Below are positions 1 to 9,151 of a stretch of DNA of 64,000 bases, in pieces. Below the pieces are notes generated by a model. The model ran no database searches. It was not told where the DNA came from and saw only the letters and a list, made by a program, of their open reading frames with translations. The stretch is from JAMXLO01 sp963812475 (lineage in GTDB: Bacteria > Pseudomonadota > Alphaproteobacteria > Acetobacterales > Acetobacteraceae), in NCBI GenBank assembly GCA_963812475.1, contig CAWEVI010000044.1:248001-312000 (forward strand), read 5' to 3'. Positions within the stretch are counted from its first letter, which is position 1, and each line of letters opens with the position of its first letter. Made by a program: the position numbers and the translations under genes.

Positions 1-407
1 GCGATCCCATCGTTGGAGCGGCCGTCGCCGATGACATTCACCACCTGACGTTTCGGCAAGTCTGGGAGGTGGCCGAGCAGGGTCAGCGATGCGAGCAGCG
101 CCTCGCCGATCGCGGTCTTCCCGGCAGGCACGATGCGCGGCATGTTGTCGATCGCGTCGGCGAAGGCATTGGCGTCGGCGTCGGAGGCAATCAGCGCCCA
201 GTCGGCGACGACCTCCTGAGCGCCGACGCCCGACCAGAGCAGCAACGAACACAGACTGGCCTTGGCAGGGCCGCCGATCAGCCCGGCGATGATCGCCGGC
301 TCGCGTAATGCCGCCGCCATGCCGCCGGCGATCAGGCCGAATTCGTCGTAGGTGACGCTGGCCGAACCGTCCACCGCCAGTACAAGGGCAAGGTCCGCCG
401 CCATCAT
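1..407 (-). CDS. DUF1194 (VWA-like) domain protein, partial
   Basis: The frame stays open to the left edge, so the C-terminus lies outside the window. It starts at ATG 407 (or ATG 404). Near the N-terminus is LVLAVDGSASVTYDEF, a DxSxS metal-site-like motif of von Willebrand A folds, and about residue 125 it has VIGDGRSNDG, which is typical of DUF1194. DUF1194 proteins are usually secreted or periplasmic VWA-like proteins of unknown role in Alphaproteobacteria. This start gives no obvious signal peptide, so either the true start is upstream or this copy is cytoplasmic. The 289 bases between it and the divergent CoA-transferase hold no gene I can support. Confidence 0.7.
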   Translation of the reverse strand, partial: MMAADLALVLAVDGSASVTYDEFGLIAGGMAAALREPAIIAGLIGGPAKASLCSLLLWSGVGAQEVVADWALIASDADANAFADAIDNMPRIVPAGKTAIGEALLASLTLLGHLPDLPKRQVVNVIGDGRSNDGI

Positions 408-696
408 GACCGCTCTCGGCGGTGTCCGCCGGGCCTGTCGAAACCGACGACGGTAACGGTGACGTTTTCGCTGCCGCCACTCGCGGCTGCGTGGTCATCG
501 CGGAACGTCAGACGATGGTTGGTCGCGCGAGCCATGACGCAGCATAAGCCTTGTCCGAGACGTTGGGCAGAAACCATGGCATCGAACGTCCGGGCGAGTG
601 CGATGTTCCGAGAGATGCGGAGCATGCCAGCCCAACACTCTTGAGCGTTTGCCGATTGCGGCAGAGTATCCGCCTCAGACCAGAAGGAGACCAGGG

Positions 697-1908
697 ATGC
701 CGGAGAGCCCCGCCGACAAGTCGTTGCTGAGCCAGACCCGCCTGCCGCTGAACGGACTGAAGGTGCTGGACCTGACCCTGGCGCGTGCGGGGCCTACCGC
801 GGTGCGTCATCTTGCGGACTGGGGCGCCGATGTGATCAAGATCGAACCGCCCGCGACCGGCGGCGAGGACGTGACCGGCAACCGCCACGGCTTCGACTTC
901 CAGAACCTGCATCGCAACAAGCGGGCAATGACGCTGAACCTGAAAACGCCGGAGGGCCACGCCGCGTTCATGCGCTTAGTGAAGGGCGCCGACATCGTCG
1001 TCGAGAACATGCGCGCGCAGGTGAAACATCGGCTGAAGGTGTCGTACGACGACGTGAAGGCGGTCAACCCACGGATCGTCTACGGCAGCATTTCCGGGTT
1101 TGGCCAGACCGGGCCATACGGCCATCGCGCCGGGGTGGATCAGATCGCCCAGGGCATGGGCGGGCTGATGTCGATCACCGGGCTGCCTGGTCAGGGGCCG
1201 GTGCGCGTTGGCATTCCGATCGACGACCTGACCGCCGGCAATCTGCTGGCGCTCGGCATCATGATGGCGATCTTCGACCGCGAACGCACCGGCGTCGGTC
1301 GCTGGGTGACCACCTCGCTCCTGGAAGCGCAGATCTTCATGCTGGACTTCCAGGCCTCGCGCTGGCTGATCGCCAAAGAGGTCGCGCCGCAGGCCGGCAA
1401 TGACCACCCGACCGGCATTCCCACCGGCGTGTTTCCGACCAGCGACGGCCATATCAACATCGCTGCCAGTTCCGGCCGTGTATTCGAGCGGTTCTGCGAC
1501 GCGATCGAGCGGCCCGAGTGGAAGCAAAAGGAGGAATGGAAGACCCAGAAGTCGCGCAGCGGTCACCGCAAGGAGATCAACGCGGCAATTGGCGAGATCA
1601 CCCGGACGAAGCCGTCGGAGGACCGGATCGAATTGCTGGAAGGCGCCGGTGTGCCGTGCGGGCCGATCTACACGATCGATCAGGTGTTCGCCGATCCGCA
1701 GGTGCAGCATCTGCAGATGGCGACGCCGATGGACAGTCCCGTGGCAGGCACCAAGGAGGTGGTGGCCTCGGCGATCAGCATCACCGGCTTCTCAAAGGCG
1801 ATCCGCAAGGCGACGCCGGAACTCGGCGAGTGCACCGAAGAGGTGCTGGGATCGGTCGGGTATAGCGCCGACGAGATCGCCGACATGCGCAGGAAGGGGG
1901 CGATCTGA
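697..1908 (+). CDS. CaiB/BaiF family (class III) CoA-transferase
   Basis: A 403-residue protein of the formyl-CoA transferase family, which moves CoA between carboxylic acids in the cytoplasm. The start at 697 follows an AAGGAGA ribosome-binding site eight bases upstream; the frame is open further 5' but without a comparable site. The family N-terminus LKVLDLTLARAGPTAVRHLA and the ADWGADVIKIEPP segment are present. The Asp in RAGVDQIAQGMGG matches the catalytic Asp that forms the acyl anhydride. The gene ends two bases before the ATG of an enoyl-CoA hydratase, so the two probably act together in activation and hydration of an unidentified acid. Substrate cannot be read from sequence. Confidence 0.9.
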   Translation: MPESPADKSLLSQTRLPLNGLKVLDLTLARAGPTAVRHLADWGADVIKIEPPATGGEDVTGNRHGFDFQNLHRNKRAMTLNLKTPEGHAAFMRLVKGADIVVENMRAQVKHRLKVSYDDVKAVNPRIVYGSISGFGQTGPYGHRAGVDQIAQGMGGLMSITGLPGQGPVRVGIPIDDLTAGNLLALGIMMAIFDRERTGVGRWVTTSLLEAQIFMLDFQASRWLIAKEVAPQAGNDHPTGIPTGVFPTSDGHINIAASSGRVFERFCDAIERPEWKQKEEWKTQKSRSGHRKEINAAIGEITRTKPSEDRIELLEGAGVPCGPIYTIDQVFADPQVQHLQMATPMDSPVAGTKEVVASAISITGFSKAIRKATPELGECTEEVLGSVGYSADEIADMRRKGAI

Positions 1909-1909
1909 T

Positions 1910-2734
1910 ATGGACACGCTACCAGGCGGCGGCGTCACCCGCGAATATGCCGGCGGCAAGATGCTGGCGGCGAAGGACGACGGGGTCGGGCTGATCACCT
2001 TCAACCAGCCCGAGAAGCGCAATGCCATGTCGATGGAGATGTGGGCGGGACTGGGCGATATCTTCGACGAGTTCGCCGAGGATGGATCGGTCCGCGTGGT
2101 GATCCTCAGCGGGGCGGGCAACAAGGCGTTCGTATCGGGCGCGGATATCAGCCAATTTGAGAAGAACCGTTCGAATGCGAACGCCCAGCAGGAATACGAC
2201 CGGCAGACCAGCATCGGACGGGCGAAGTTCGCCGCTTTTCCCAAGCCGGTCATCGCGCGAATCCGTGGGTTCTGCCTTGGCGGCGGGCTCGCGATCGCAA
2301 TGCAGGCGGATTTGCGGATCGCGGCGGTGGACAGTCAGTTCGGCATTCCCGCCGCGAAGCTTTCCATTGCCTATGCACCTGATTCGGTGAAGCGGCTGAT
2401 CGACCTGGTGGGACCGGCGCATGCGCGGATGATCCTCTATACCGCGAAGCGGATTGATGCGGCGGAGGCCGAACGTATTGGGCTGATCAACCGGATGGTC
2501 GAAGACGAAGAGCTGAATGACGAAGTGCTGGATATCGCGCGAACCATCGCGGACAATGCGCCTCTGTCGGTGGCCGCGTCGAAGCTGACGATCGGGGAGA
2601 TGCTGAAGGACGAGAGTCAGCGGGATATGGCAGCGATCGCGCGGATGATGCAGACGTGCTTCGACAGCGCCGACTACAAGGAGGGCCGGACCGCCTTCAT
2701 GGAGAAGCGCGCACCGAGGTGGGCGGGACAATAG
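1910..2734 (+). CDS. enoyl-CoA hydratase/isomerase family protein
   Basis: A 274-residue crotonase-fold protein. The two oxyanion-hole segments are visible: NKAFVSGADISQF around residue 75 and RGFCLGGGLAIAMQADLRIA around residue 120. The usual catalytic Glu pair is not obvious: the second-Glu position reads PAAKLSIAYAPDSVKRL. It may therefore be an isomerase, hydrolase or hydratase variant. It starts one base after the stop of the CoA-transferase gene, indicating one transcript and coupled translation. Downstream it converges on the Fe-S protein gene across 44 bases. Confidence 0.88.
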   Translation: MDTLPGGGVTREYAGGKMLAAKDDGVGLITFNQPEKRNAMSMEMWAGLGDIFDEFAEDGSVRVVILSGAGNKAFVSGADISQFEKNRSNANAQQEYDRQTSIGRAKFAAFPKPVIARIRGFCLGGGLAIAMQADLRIAAVDSQFGIPAAKLSIAYAPDSVKRLIDLVGPAHARMILYTAKRIDAAEAERIGLINRMVEDEELNDEVLDIARTIADNAPLSVAASKLTIGEMLKDESQRDMAAIARMMQTCFDSADYKEGRTAFMEKRAPRWAGQ

Positions 2735-2778
2735 GCGGATTGTCCGGTGGCGGCACGCCGTCACCGAAGCGGCAACGA

Positions 2779-4047
2779 CTATTCGCCGAGCATATCCGTG
2801 AGCACGACGCTCCGTGCCTCGTCGAGATCGAGATCGTGCGCGGCGATCATTGGCGCCGCCTCCGCCAGGATCGCATCGACGTCCTGCATCAGCTTGAGCC
2901 GCTTGAACAGGTCCGGGCGAGCAAGACCCATGCTCTCACCGACGAGTTCCAGGAAGTTGACGACCTCGAACGGCCAGTCGCGCTCGTGCGTACAAAGCTC
3001 GCGGTGACACGCGTGGTAGATGCCGGCCAGCGTTGTGACGCCAGCATCCGCCGCGGCCTGAAGCTGGTTCCGATGGACCTGCCGCTTGTACGCCGGCAGC
3101 GGGTTCAGCGTGTTGCACATCCAGCCGATCCGCGGCTGCTCGAGGTCGACGAAGTCGAGGCCTGGGATCGCCAGCAGGATGGCGCGCGCGGCGTCGCTCA
3201 CGCCCTGCACGCCGGGGTGCTCATGAAGTCCAACGCGCTTGTTCACCGCGTGCTTCAGCAGGGGGCGCAGCTCGTCGAGCCGCGCGGCTAGGAACAGCAG
3301 GAACGGCTCCAGCTCCAGCTTCGTGTCCGTCTTGCCGGGAACGACCACCTCGCCCAACTGCACCTGGCATGTCGGGCACCAGGACAGAACGCGATTGCCG
3401 GCGCTCGCAAGGCGCTCGACCGTGCGGTAGGCGATGCGACCCGAGGTCGCCAGATCGCCGGCACGGAACTGGAGCACGCCGCAGCAGTGCGACGGTCCGC
3501 CCATCACCCGGTAACGGATGCCGAGCGCGTCCATGATGTCGAAGCACAGCAGCGCGATGTGCGGCGTCTTCAGCAGGTTGCAGCCGGTGTAGAATACCAC
3601 GTCCGGTGTTTCGTCAGTGTCCTCGTCGGGGCGAAAGCGCGCCAGCAGATCGGGCGGAAGCTGCAGGCGGGACAGCACGCGCACGCCGGTCGTCATTCCG
3701 GTGAAACGCGAGAAGCCGGTGCGCCGGCGATCAATCGACCCGGTCTGCTTTTGCTTGGCAAGACGAGCCATCGCCAGCATGAAGCGCGGGTTGACGCCGT
3801 AGTGGCAGGCCGGGATGCAATGTCCGCTGCCGGTGCACACGGCGGCCCAGCGGGCGGACGCCTCAGGATGGTCCTCGCCGCGCAGGATTGCCAGCACGCC
3901 TGATGCCAGTGCCGATGAGTCGCTGGCATCGATCCCAGCGGGTCCCGGCATCGGGCAGACATCGACGCAGGCCCCACACGATGTGCAGCGCTCCAGGATT
4001 TCGGCCACGCGCGCATCGAGGGCCTGTTCAAGCGGGGCGGCGGCCAT
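2779..4047 (-). CDS. (Fe-S)-binding protein, HdrB/GlpC-like with CCG domains
   Basis: A 422-residue protein with an N-terminal ferredoxin-type region and C-terminal Cys-rich domains, as in heterodisulfide reductase-like and GlpC/DgcB-type electron-transfer subunits. The first cluster motif, CTSCGACVDVCP, is canonical. The second reads CTGSGHCIPACHYG, with Ser at the second Cys position. CCG-type motifs follow (GPSHCCGVLQF; SWCPTCQVQ; ACHREL). I chose ATG 4047 because AGGAGG lies six bases upstream; an in-frame ATG at 4065 lacks a site. It is the last gene of a minus-strand run with TPMT-like, DUF29 and ygfZ genes. A catalytic partner (flavoprotein or dehydrogenase) is not adjacent, so its redox partner is unknown. 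Confidence 0.8.
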   Translation of the reverse strand: MAAAPLEQALDARVAEILERCTSCGACVDVCPMPGPAGIDASDSSALASGVLAILRGEDHPEASARWAAVCTGSGHCIPACHYGVNPRFMLAMARLAKQKQTGSIDRRRTGFSRFTGMTTGVRVLSRLQLPPDLLARFRPDEDTDETPDVVFYTGCNLLKTPHIALLCFDIMDALGIRYRVMGGPSHCCGVLQFRAGDLATSGRIAYRTVERLASAGNRVLSWCPTCQVQLGEVVVPGKTDTKLELEPFLLFLAARLDELRPLLKHAVNKRVGLHEHPGVQGVSDAARAILLAIPGLDFVDLEQPRIGWMCNTLNPLPAYKRQVHRNQLQAAADAGVTTLAGIYHACHRELCTHERDWPFEVVNFLELVGESMGLARPDLFKRLKLMQDVDAILAEAAPMIAAHDLDLDEARSVVLTDMLGE

Positions 4048-4061
4048 CGCGTCCTCCTGTT

Positions 4062-4649
4062 TCATATTCGCCGAAGGATCGCCGGCTGCTCCGACCGGAA
4101 GGGCGGATGATCGACCCGTCCGGGCAATACATCCGGCCAGCCCCAGGCGGGCGTCGCGAACATGCGCCGCATGGCGTCGAGGTCGCAATGGAACGGCGGG
4201 CCGCCCGGCCCGTCCATCTGCATGAACAGCACGAAGAGCGATCCGCCCGGCCGCAGCCAGCGATGCAGACGGCGCACATAGTTGGGCCACAGCGCCGGGG
4301 GCAGCGCGCAGAGGCAGGTCTGGTCGTAAACTGCATCGAACGGTCGATCCGGGTCCCAGGCGAACAGGTCCGCCTGCTCGACCCGCGCCGGCGCCTTGAT
4401 GCGATCGAAGCGTGCCCGCTGCGCCGCGACCGCGGTTGGTGCCGCGTCCACCACCGTGACATCGAAGCCGGCCTCGGCGAGAGCCAGGGGCTCCAGGCTG
4501 CGGCCGGCGCCAGGGACCAGGATGCGGCACGGCGCCATTTCGCCCAACTCGCGCCAGCCGAGGAAGGCCGGATTGAGGCCGCGACGCTCCCACCCGGTGG
4601 CGCCGCCGCGATAACGCTCTTCCCAATCAACCGCCTGAGTCTCGCTCAT
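4062..4649 (-). CDS. thiopurine S-methyltransferase (TPMT)-like SAM-dependent methyltransferase
   Basis: A 195-residue class I methyltransferase. The TPMT-type N-terminus WEERYRGGATGWERRGLNP is followed by the SAM-binding glycine motif RILVPGAGRSLEPLALAEAG and the motif-II acid in VTVVDAAP. A DQTCLCALPPALW segment and a C-terminal PP-F pattern are also typical. Members methylate thiols, halides or small electrophiles; the substrate here is unknown. Its ATG overlaps the stop of the DUF29 gene (ATGA), implying translational coupling, and its own stop lies 14 bases before the Fe-S protein start. Confidence 0.82.
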   Translation of the reverse strand: MSETQAVDWEERYRGGATGWERRGLNPAFLGWRELGEMAPCRILVPGAGRSLEPLALAEAGFDVTVVDAAPTAVAAQRARFDRIKAPARVEQADLFAWDPDRPFDAVYDQTCLCALPPALWPNYVRRLHRWLRPGGSLFVLFMQMDGPGGPPFHCDLDAMRRMFATPAWGWPDVLPGRVDHPPFRSEQPAILRRI

Positions 4650-5077
4650 GGTTCGTCGCTTAACAGGTCGTCGAGCTTCCAGGGGCAGACGTCGGGCAAT
4701 GGCTGCGGCGTAAGTCCGTCGATCTGCTTCGGCACGCGTTGCAGCGCACGGCGATAGATGCGCGCGAGGTCGAGCCGCTGCCGCATGGCCGGGGTGTATC
4801 TGTCGAAAGCGTCCTGGCGGAATTGAAGCTCCTCGTCCTGCCACCCGGCAACGGGCGAGGACTGCGGCCACGCCATTACCTTGAGCCGGTGAATGATGGC
4901 CTGTCGAAGCAGAGACCGGACCGCATGGAGCTGTTCGCGTCCCACACTCTCGATCTCCTCGGCGATATTGGGCCAATCCAGCTCGGCGTCATTGACCCAT
5001 TCGCCCGTCGCGCGACGACGCAGCAGCTCGCTCTGGCGCTCGCTCCACAGCAGGATGTCGGCATCATAGTCGCTCAT
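4646..5077 (-). CDS. DUF29 family protein
   Basis: A 143-residue protein that matches the DUF29 pattern: N-terminal YDADILLWSERQSELLRRR, a central DWPNIAEEIESVGREQLHAV, and an EELQFRQDAFDRYTP helix. DUF29 proteins are small helical proteins of unknown function, common in cyanobacteria and Alphaproteobacteria. I chose ATG 5077 because the homologous region begins there; the frame runs on to an upstream ATG at 5143 inside ygfZ. It lies between a broken ygfZ and a methyltransferase on the same strand. Confidence 0.78.
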   Translation of the reverse strand: MSDYDADILLWSERQSELLRRRATGEWVNDAELDWPNIAEEIESVGREQLHAVRSLLRQAIIHRLKVMAWPQSSPVAGWQDEELQFRQDAFDRYTPAMRQRLDLARIYRRALQRVPKQIDGLTPQPLPDVCPWKLDDLLSDEP

Positions 5078-5910
5078 TGGCCCACGAACTCCGGGAGAGC
5101 CATCCAGGCGGGGACGCGAGGGGATCAGCGTCGCATCCGCCACATGTCAGAGTGTCACGCAGCGCCTCGATCCGCAGCACCGCCAGGCCCGATCGGTCAC
5201 GGCCCGAGCGCATCGTCCCAACCTCCACGGCGTCCCGGAGCACCGGCGTGCCGGGCGGTGGCAGGGCGCCGGTCACCGAAACAGGGAACCAGGCGACGCT
5301 TGACCAGGCCACGGTACTTCGTGCGCGCCGTCAGTTCCTGGCCCATGTAGCAGCCCTTGGTCCAGGACACGCCGCTCAGCTCGTCGAAACTGGCCTCCAG
5401 CAGCACGGTCTTCTCCGCCTCCAGGTCACGCGATCCGTCGGGCAGGCCGAGCGCCAAGCGGTGACGGTCCCAGTCCGCCTCGAATGCGGTGGCGGGCAGT
5501 GGCGTCGCGGCCAGCAGTCGCCAGCCGGCCTCGGGCACACGAGGGTCGGTCGCCACGATCGCCGGCCCGGCGGTCGGCCCGGCGGTCGGGATGCCGTCCC
5601 AGGCGGCGTAAACGGACAGCTCCTCGGCTGCACGCAACGTTACCCTGGACCGCAGACGAAAGCGCGACAGGCGTTGCACCAGCGATGGCACCTGAGCGCG
5701 CTCGCAGTCCAGCAGCAGTCGGTCGCCATCCGCCAGAATGAAAAAATCTGCGAGCCACTTGCCCTGCGGCGTCAGCAGCGCGGCCCACACCGAATGGCCG
5801 GGGATGGCGTGCGTGACGTCGTTCGACACCAGTCCCTGCAGGAAGTTTGTTCGATCCTCCCCGCCGACCTCGATCACACTCCGTTCGGGCAGCGCTGCCA
5901 GTCGTGTCAT
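5064..5910 (-). pseudogene. ygfZ: ygfZ (folate-binding, GcvT-like) with a single-base frameshift
   Basis: YgfZ/Iba57-type proteins bind tetrahydrofolate and help assemble or repair Fe-S clusters. The first 206 or so residues from ATG 5910 read cleanly, including the signature KGCYMGQELTARTKYRG. At 5279-5286 the frame breaks: the C-terminal part (PVSVTGALPPPGTPVLRD through SGLAVLRIEAL) continues in another frame to a stop at 5064. Removing one base restores a continuous protein of about 281 residues, the normal family length. Read as it stands, the product would carry a wrong tail and end at 5197. Either a sequencing indel or a very recent mutation is possible. The restored 3' end overlaps the DUF29 start by 14 bases. 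Confidence 0.82.
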
Positions 5911-6025
5911 AGTGAAAGAGTGGGCTTTGGCACGAGAGCCCGCAAGAAGTGATAGAGACGAGCCGGCGAACCGTAAAACCCGGGACGGGTCCTGGAACTG
6001 GGCTGGCAATCGGAGAAGAAAGTAA

Positions 6026-6185
6026 GAATAACACGGATTACACGGATCAAGGCAAGGGAGTTGCACGGAAAAGGGATCAAACCACTTGGGCTGTTGCCTC
6101 TGGCCAAAGCGCAGGTCGCAAGGCGCTTGAAGTTCCTTTCCGTGAAACTCCCCGGTTGCCTGAATCCGTGTAATCATTGTTATTC
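6026..6185. repeat. 160-bp inverted-repeat intergenic element
   Basis: The arms 6026-6050 and 6161-6185 are imperfect inverted copies: the left reads GAATAACACGGATTACACGG, and the right is its near reverse complement. It fills most of the 335-base gap between ygfZ and the glycosyltransferase gene. I see no credible gene inside. It may be a small non-autonomous palindromic element or a remnant of one. Confidence 0.6.
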
Positions 6186-6245
6186 TGGCTTACTGTTTCG
6201 CTTACATCGCCCAGCGCAGCAACCCATCTGCAAAGACACGCCGAC

Positions 6246-7265
6246 ATGAGGATCGCACAGGTGATGGCCGGTGCGCCCATAGGCGGGGCGGAGCTCTTCT
6301 TCGAACGGCTGACCATCGCACTGGCTGCATCCGGCGAAACGGTTCTGCCGGTGATTCGAGGTAATGCGGCGCGGGCGGCGAGGCTCGCGTCCGCAGATCT
6401 TGCTGCAGTGCAGCTGGGTTTCGGAGGGCCATTCGATCTGTTGACCGGCCCCCGGCTGCGAACCCTGTTGCGACGGTTCGCGCCACGCGTCACCGTTGCC
6501 TGGATGAACCGTGCTGCGCGCTTCACGCCGCCCGGTGATTGGGTGCTGGCGGGGCGGCTGGGCGGCTATTACGACCTGGCCTACTACCGGCACTGCGATC
6601 ACCTCATTGGCAACACGCGAAGCATCGTCGATTGGATCACGCATCAGGGATGGCCCGCCGCGAGGGCGCATCATCTGCCGAACTTCTCGCCGGACATGGC
6701 GAGCGCTATCCCGGCGTCGCTCGGCCTGCCGAACGGTGTTCGGATCGTGCTTGCCCTTGGCCGGCTGCATCCAAACAAGGCGTTCGACGTGCTGGTCCGC
6801 GCCCTGCCGGCGCTGCCAGGCGTACATGCCGTGATTGCCGGAGACGGTCCGGAACGTGCCGCCCTGCTCGCACTTGCCGGACGCGAAGGGGTCGTCGACC
6901 GGCTGCATCTGCTGGGCTGGCGCGGTGACACCGCTGCGCTGCTGGCAGCGGCAGATCTGCTGGTATGCCCGTCGCGTCACGAACCGCTGGGCAATGTCGT
7001 CATGGAAGCCTGGTCCGCTCGCCGTCCCGTCGTGGCCGCCGCGGCCGATGGCCCGCGTGAGCTGATCACATCCGGGAGCGATGGAATGCTGGTGCCGCGG
7101 GAGGACCCGAAAGCGCTGGCCGACGCCATCGGCAGCCTGCTGGATGATCCTGCGCGTGCATCGGCTCTGGCCGAAGCGGGGCGTCTCCGCTACGAAGCGG
7201 AACATGCCGAAGCGCCTGTGGTTGCGCGCTGGCGGCAGTTTCTCGCGACCGTGGAGAAGCCCTGA
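6246..7265 (+). CDS. glycosyltransferase family 4-like protein
   Basis: A 339-residue GT-B fold glycosyltransferase. The N-terminal half opens with RIAQVMAGAPIGGAELFFER, the usual acceptor-side start. The C-terminal donor-binding half has ALGRLHPNKAFDVLVRALPAL, AGDGPERAALLAL and the EX7E region around SRHEPLGNVVMEAW. ATG 6246 was chosen because the family N-terminus starts there. Its stop overlaps the ATG of an asparagine synthase by one base (TGATG). Such pairs occur in surface-polysaccharide loci, so a role in modifying an envelope glycan is an inference; sugar donor and acceptor are unknown. Confidence 0.85.
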   Translation: MRIAQVMAGAPIGGAELFFERLTIALAASGETVLPVIRGNAARAARLASADLAAVQLGFGGPFDLLTGPRLRTLLRRFAPRVTVAWMNRAARFTPPGDWVLAGRLGGYYDLAYYRHCDHLIGNTRSIVDWITHQGWPAARAHHLPNFSPDMASAIPASLGLPNGVRIVLALGRLHPNKAFDVLVRALPALPGVHAVIAGDGPERAALLALAGREGVVDRLHLLGWRGDTAALLAAADLLVCPSRHEPLGNVVMEAWSARRPVVAAAADGPRELITSGSDGMLVPREDPKALADAIGSLLDDPARASALAEAGRLRYEAEHAEAPVVARWRQFLATVEKP

Positions 7266-9028
7266 TGTGCGGCATAGCCGGCCTTGTCCTTGCTTCCGGC
7301 GCGCCGCCGCCCGACCCGGCCACGCTGTCCCGGCTGATCGATTCGCTGGCTCACCGCGGACCCGATGGCACCGGCCACGCCGTCGTCGGTCGCGTCGCTC
7401 TGGTGCATAATCGCCTGTCAATCATCGATCTGGTGACCGGCGATCAGCCGCTGTTCGCCGGTCCCGCCACGCTGGTGTGCAACGGCGAGATCTATAACTA
7501 TCGCGAGTTGCGTGTCGCGATGCCGGGGGTGAATTTCGCAACCAACAGCGATTGCGAGCCGCCGTTGCATCTTTGGCTGCGCGAGGGTGCGGATTACGTC
7601 CAGCACCTGCGCGGCATGTATGCGATCGCCATCCACGAGCGCGTGAAGCGCACGGTGACGCTGACGCGCGATCCCTTCGGCATCAAGCCGCTGTACATCG
7701 CGCAGATCAGCGGCGGGCTGGCGTTTGCGTCCGAGCCGCAGGCGCTGCTGGAAGCGGGACTGGTTTCACGCATGGTGCGGCCGGCGGCGCGCGAGGAGTT
7801 GTTGCAACTGCAATTTACCACCGGTACCGACACCATATTTGAGGGCATCCAGCGCCTGCTGCCAGGCGAGACCTTGACCTGCGCCGACGGCCATGTCCTG
7901 GACCGGCGGCGCGTGTCGCTTGTGCCGGAGGGCGGGCCCGAGAACATCGACGAGGACGCGGCACTGGCGCGGCTCGATCGCGCGCTGGAGGAAAGCGTCG
8001 ATCTGCACCAGCGCAGCGACGTGCCGTATGGGATGTTCCTCTCGGGTGGCATCGACAGTTCCACATTGCTTACACTGATGGCGCGTCTGAATAGCCGGCC
8101 GGTGCTGGCGTTCACCGCCGGGTTTGATGCGCCGGGCGCGTCGGATGAGCGCGAGCATGCCGCGACGGTGGCGAAGGCACTGGGGGCGCGCCACGAGACG
8201 ATGGAAATCACCGAACAGATGGTCTGGCAGCATCTGCCGGAGATCGTCGGCTGCATGGACGATCCGGCGGCGGATTATGCGATCATTCCGACGTGGTTTC
8301 TGGCACGGCGCGCGCGGCAGGATGTGAAGGTGGTACTGAGCGGCGAAGGCGGTGACGAGATCTTTGCCGGCTACGGCCGTTATCGCAGCGCGATGAAGCC
8401 ATGGTGGCTGGGCGGGCGCACGATGTGGGCGCGCGGCAGCTTCGACCGGGTGGACGTGCTGCGCGCACGACCCTCGATCTGGCGCGACGGCATTGCCGCG
8501 GCCGAGGCGGAGGCTGCGGAGGGTGGCCGCTCGCGTCTGGCTGCGGCGCAGGCGACCGACATGGCCGACTGGTTGCCGCACGACCTGCTGCTGAAGCTGG
8601 ATCGCTGCCTGATGGCGCACGCGGTCGAGGGGCGCACGCCTTTCCTCGATCCCGGCGTGGCGAATGCGGCGTTTCGTCTGCCGGATGCGATGAAGCTGCG
8701 CGATGGGCTGGGCAAGTGGATTTTGCGCAAGTGGCTGGAGAAACATTTACCGGTGGCACGGCCATTCGCCCCGAAGCAGGGCTTCACGGTGCCGGTCGGC
8801 GAGTGGATCAAGGGCCAGGGCTCTCGGCTGGGTCCGTTGGTGGCTGCGCAACCGGGTGTGGCGGAAATCGCCGATCCTACCAAGGTGCGCGCGCTGTTCA
8901 GCGATATCCGGCGCTGGCGCCACGGGTTCGCGGCCTGGAAGCTGCTGTTTTACGCGCTATGGCACCGGCGGCACATTTTGGGGCTGCCGCCGGCGGGGGA
9001 TGTTTTCGAGACACTGGCCGCGGTATGA
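7265..9028 (+). CDS. asnB: asparagine synthase (glutamine-hydrolysing), AsnB type
   Basis: A 587-residue two-domain enzyme that makes asparagine, or amidates a related carboxylate, using ATP and glutamine. The N-terminal Ntn amidotransferase domain starts MCGIAGL with the nucleophilic Cys2 and contains HRGPDGTGH and the NGEIYNYRELR stretch. The synthetase domain has the pyrophosphate loop FLSGGIDSST around residue 259 and the GEGGDEIFAGYGRYR segment. Length and order match AsnB. Coupling to a glycosyltransferase suggests a homologue that amidates a sugar acid or polymer building block rather than a housekeeping copy, but sequence alone does not decide this. Confidence 0.85.
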   Translation: MCGIAGLVLASGAPPPDPATLSRLIDSLAHRGPDGTGHAVVGRVALVHNRLSIIDLVTGDQPLFAGPATLVCNGEIYNYRELRVAMPGVNFATNSDCEPPLHLWLREGADYVQHLRGMYAIAIHERVKRTVTLTRDPFGIKPLYIAQISGGLAFASEPQALLEAGLVSRMVRPAAREELLQLQFTTGTDTIFEGIQRLLPGETLTCADGHVLDRRRVSLVPEGGPENIDEDAALARLDRALEESVDLHQRSDVPYGMFLSGGIDSSTLLTLMARLNSRPVLAFTAGFDAPGASDEREHAATVAKALGARHETMEITEQMVWQHLPEIVGCMDDPAADYAIIPTWFLARRARQDVKVVLSGEGGDEIFAGYGRYRSAMKPWWLGGRTMWARGSFDRVDVLRARPSIWRDGIAAAEAEAAEGGRSRLAAAQATDMADWLPHDLLLKLDRCLMAHAVEGRTPFLDPGVANAAFRLPDAMKLRDGLGKWILRKWLEKHLPVARPFAPKQGFTVPVGEWIKGQGSRLGPLVAAQPGVAEIADPTKVRALFSDIRRWRHGFAAWKLLFYALWHRRHILGLPPAGDVFETLAAV

Positions 9029-9151
9029 GAGCGGGCCGCGAAAGACTGCCCCGTGGACGAAGCCACGACCGTGATGGCCGCGCCCTCGCTCGGATGTCGA
9101 CCGCTCGTTGATTGGCGATCCGCGAACGAGCCCACGTGACCATGTCAGGAA

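Noticed and set aside
404..625. 73-codon minus-strand frame overlapping the DUF1194 start
   Set aside because: No family features, no clear ribosome-binding site, and low-complexity composition; left as non-coding.
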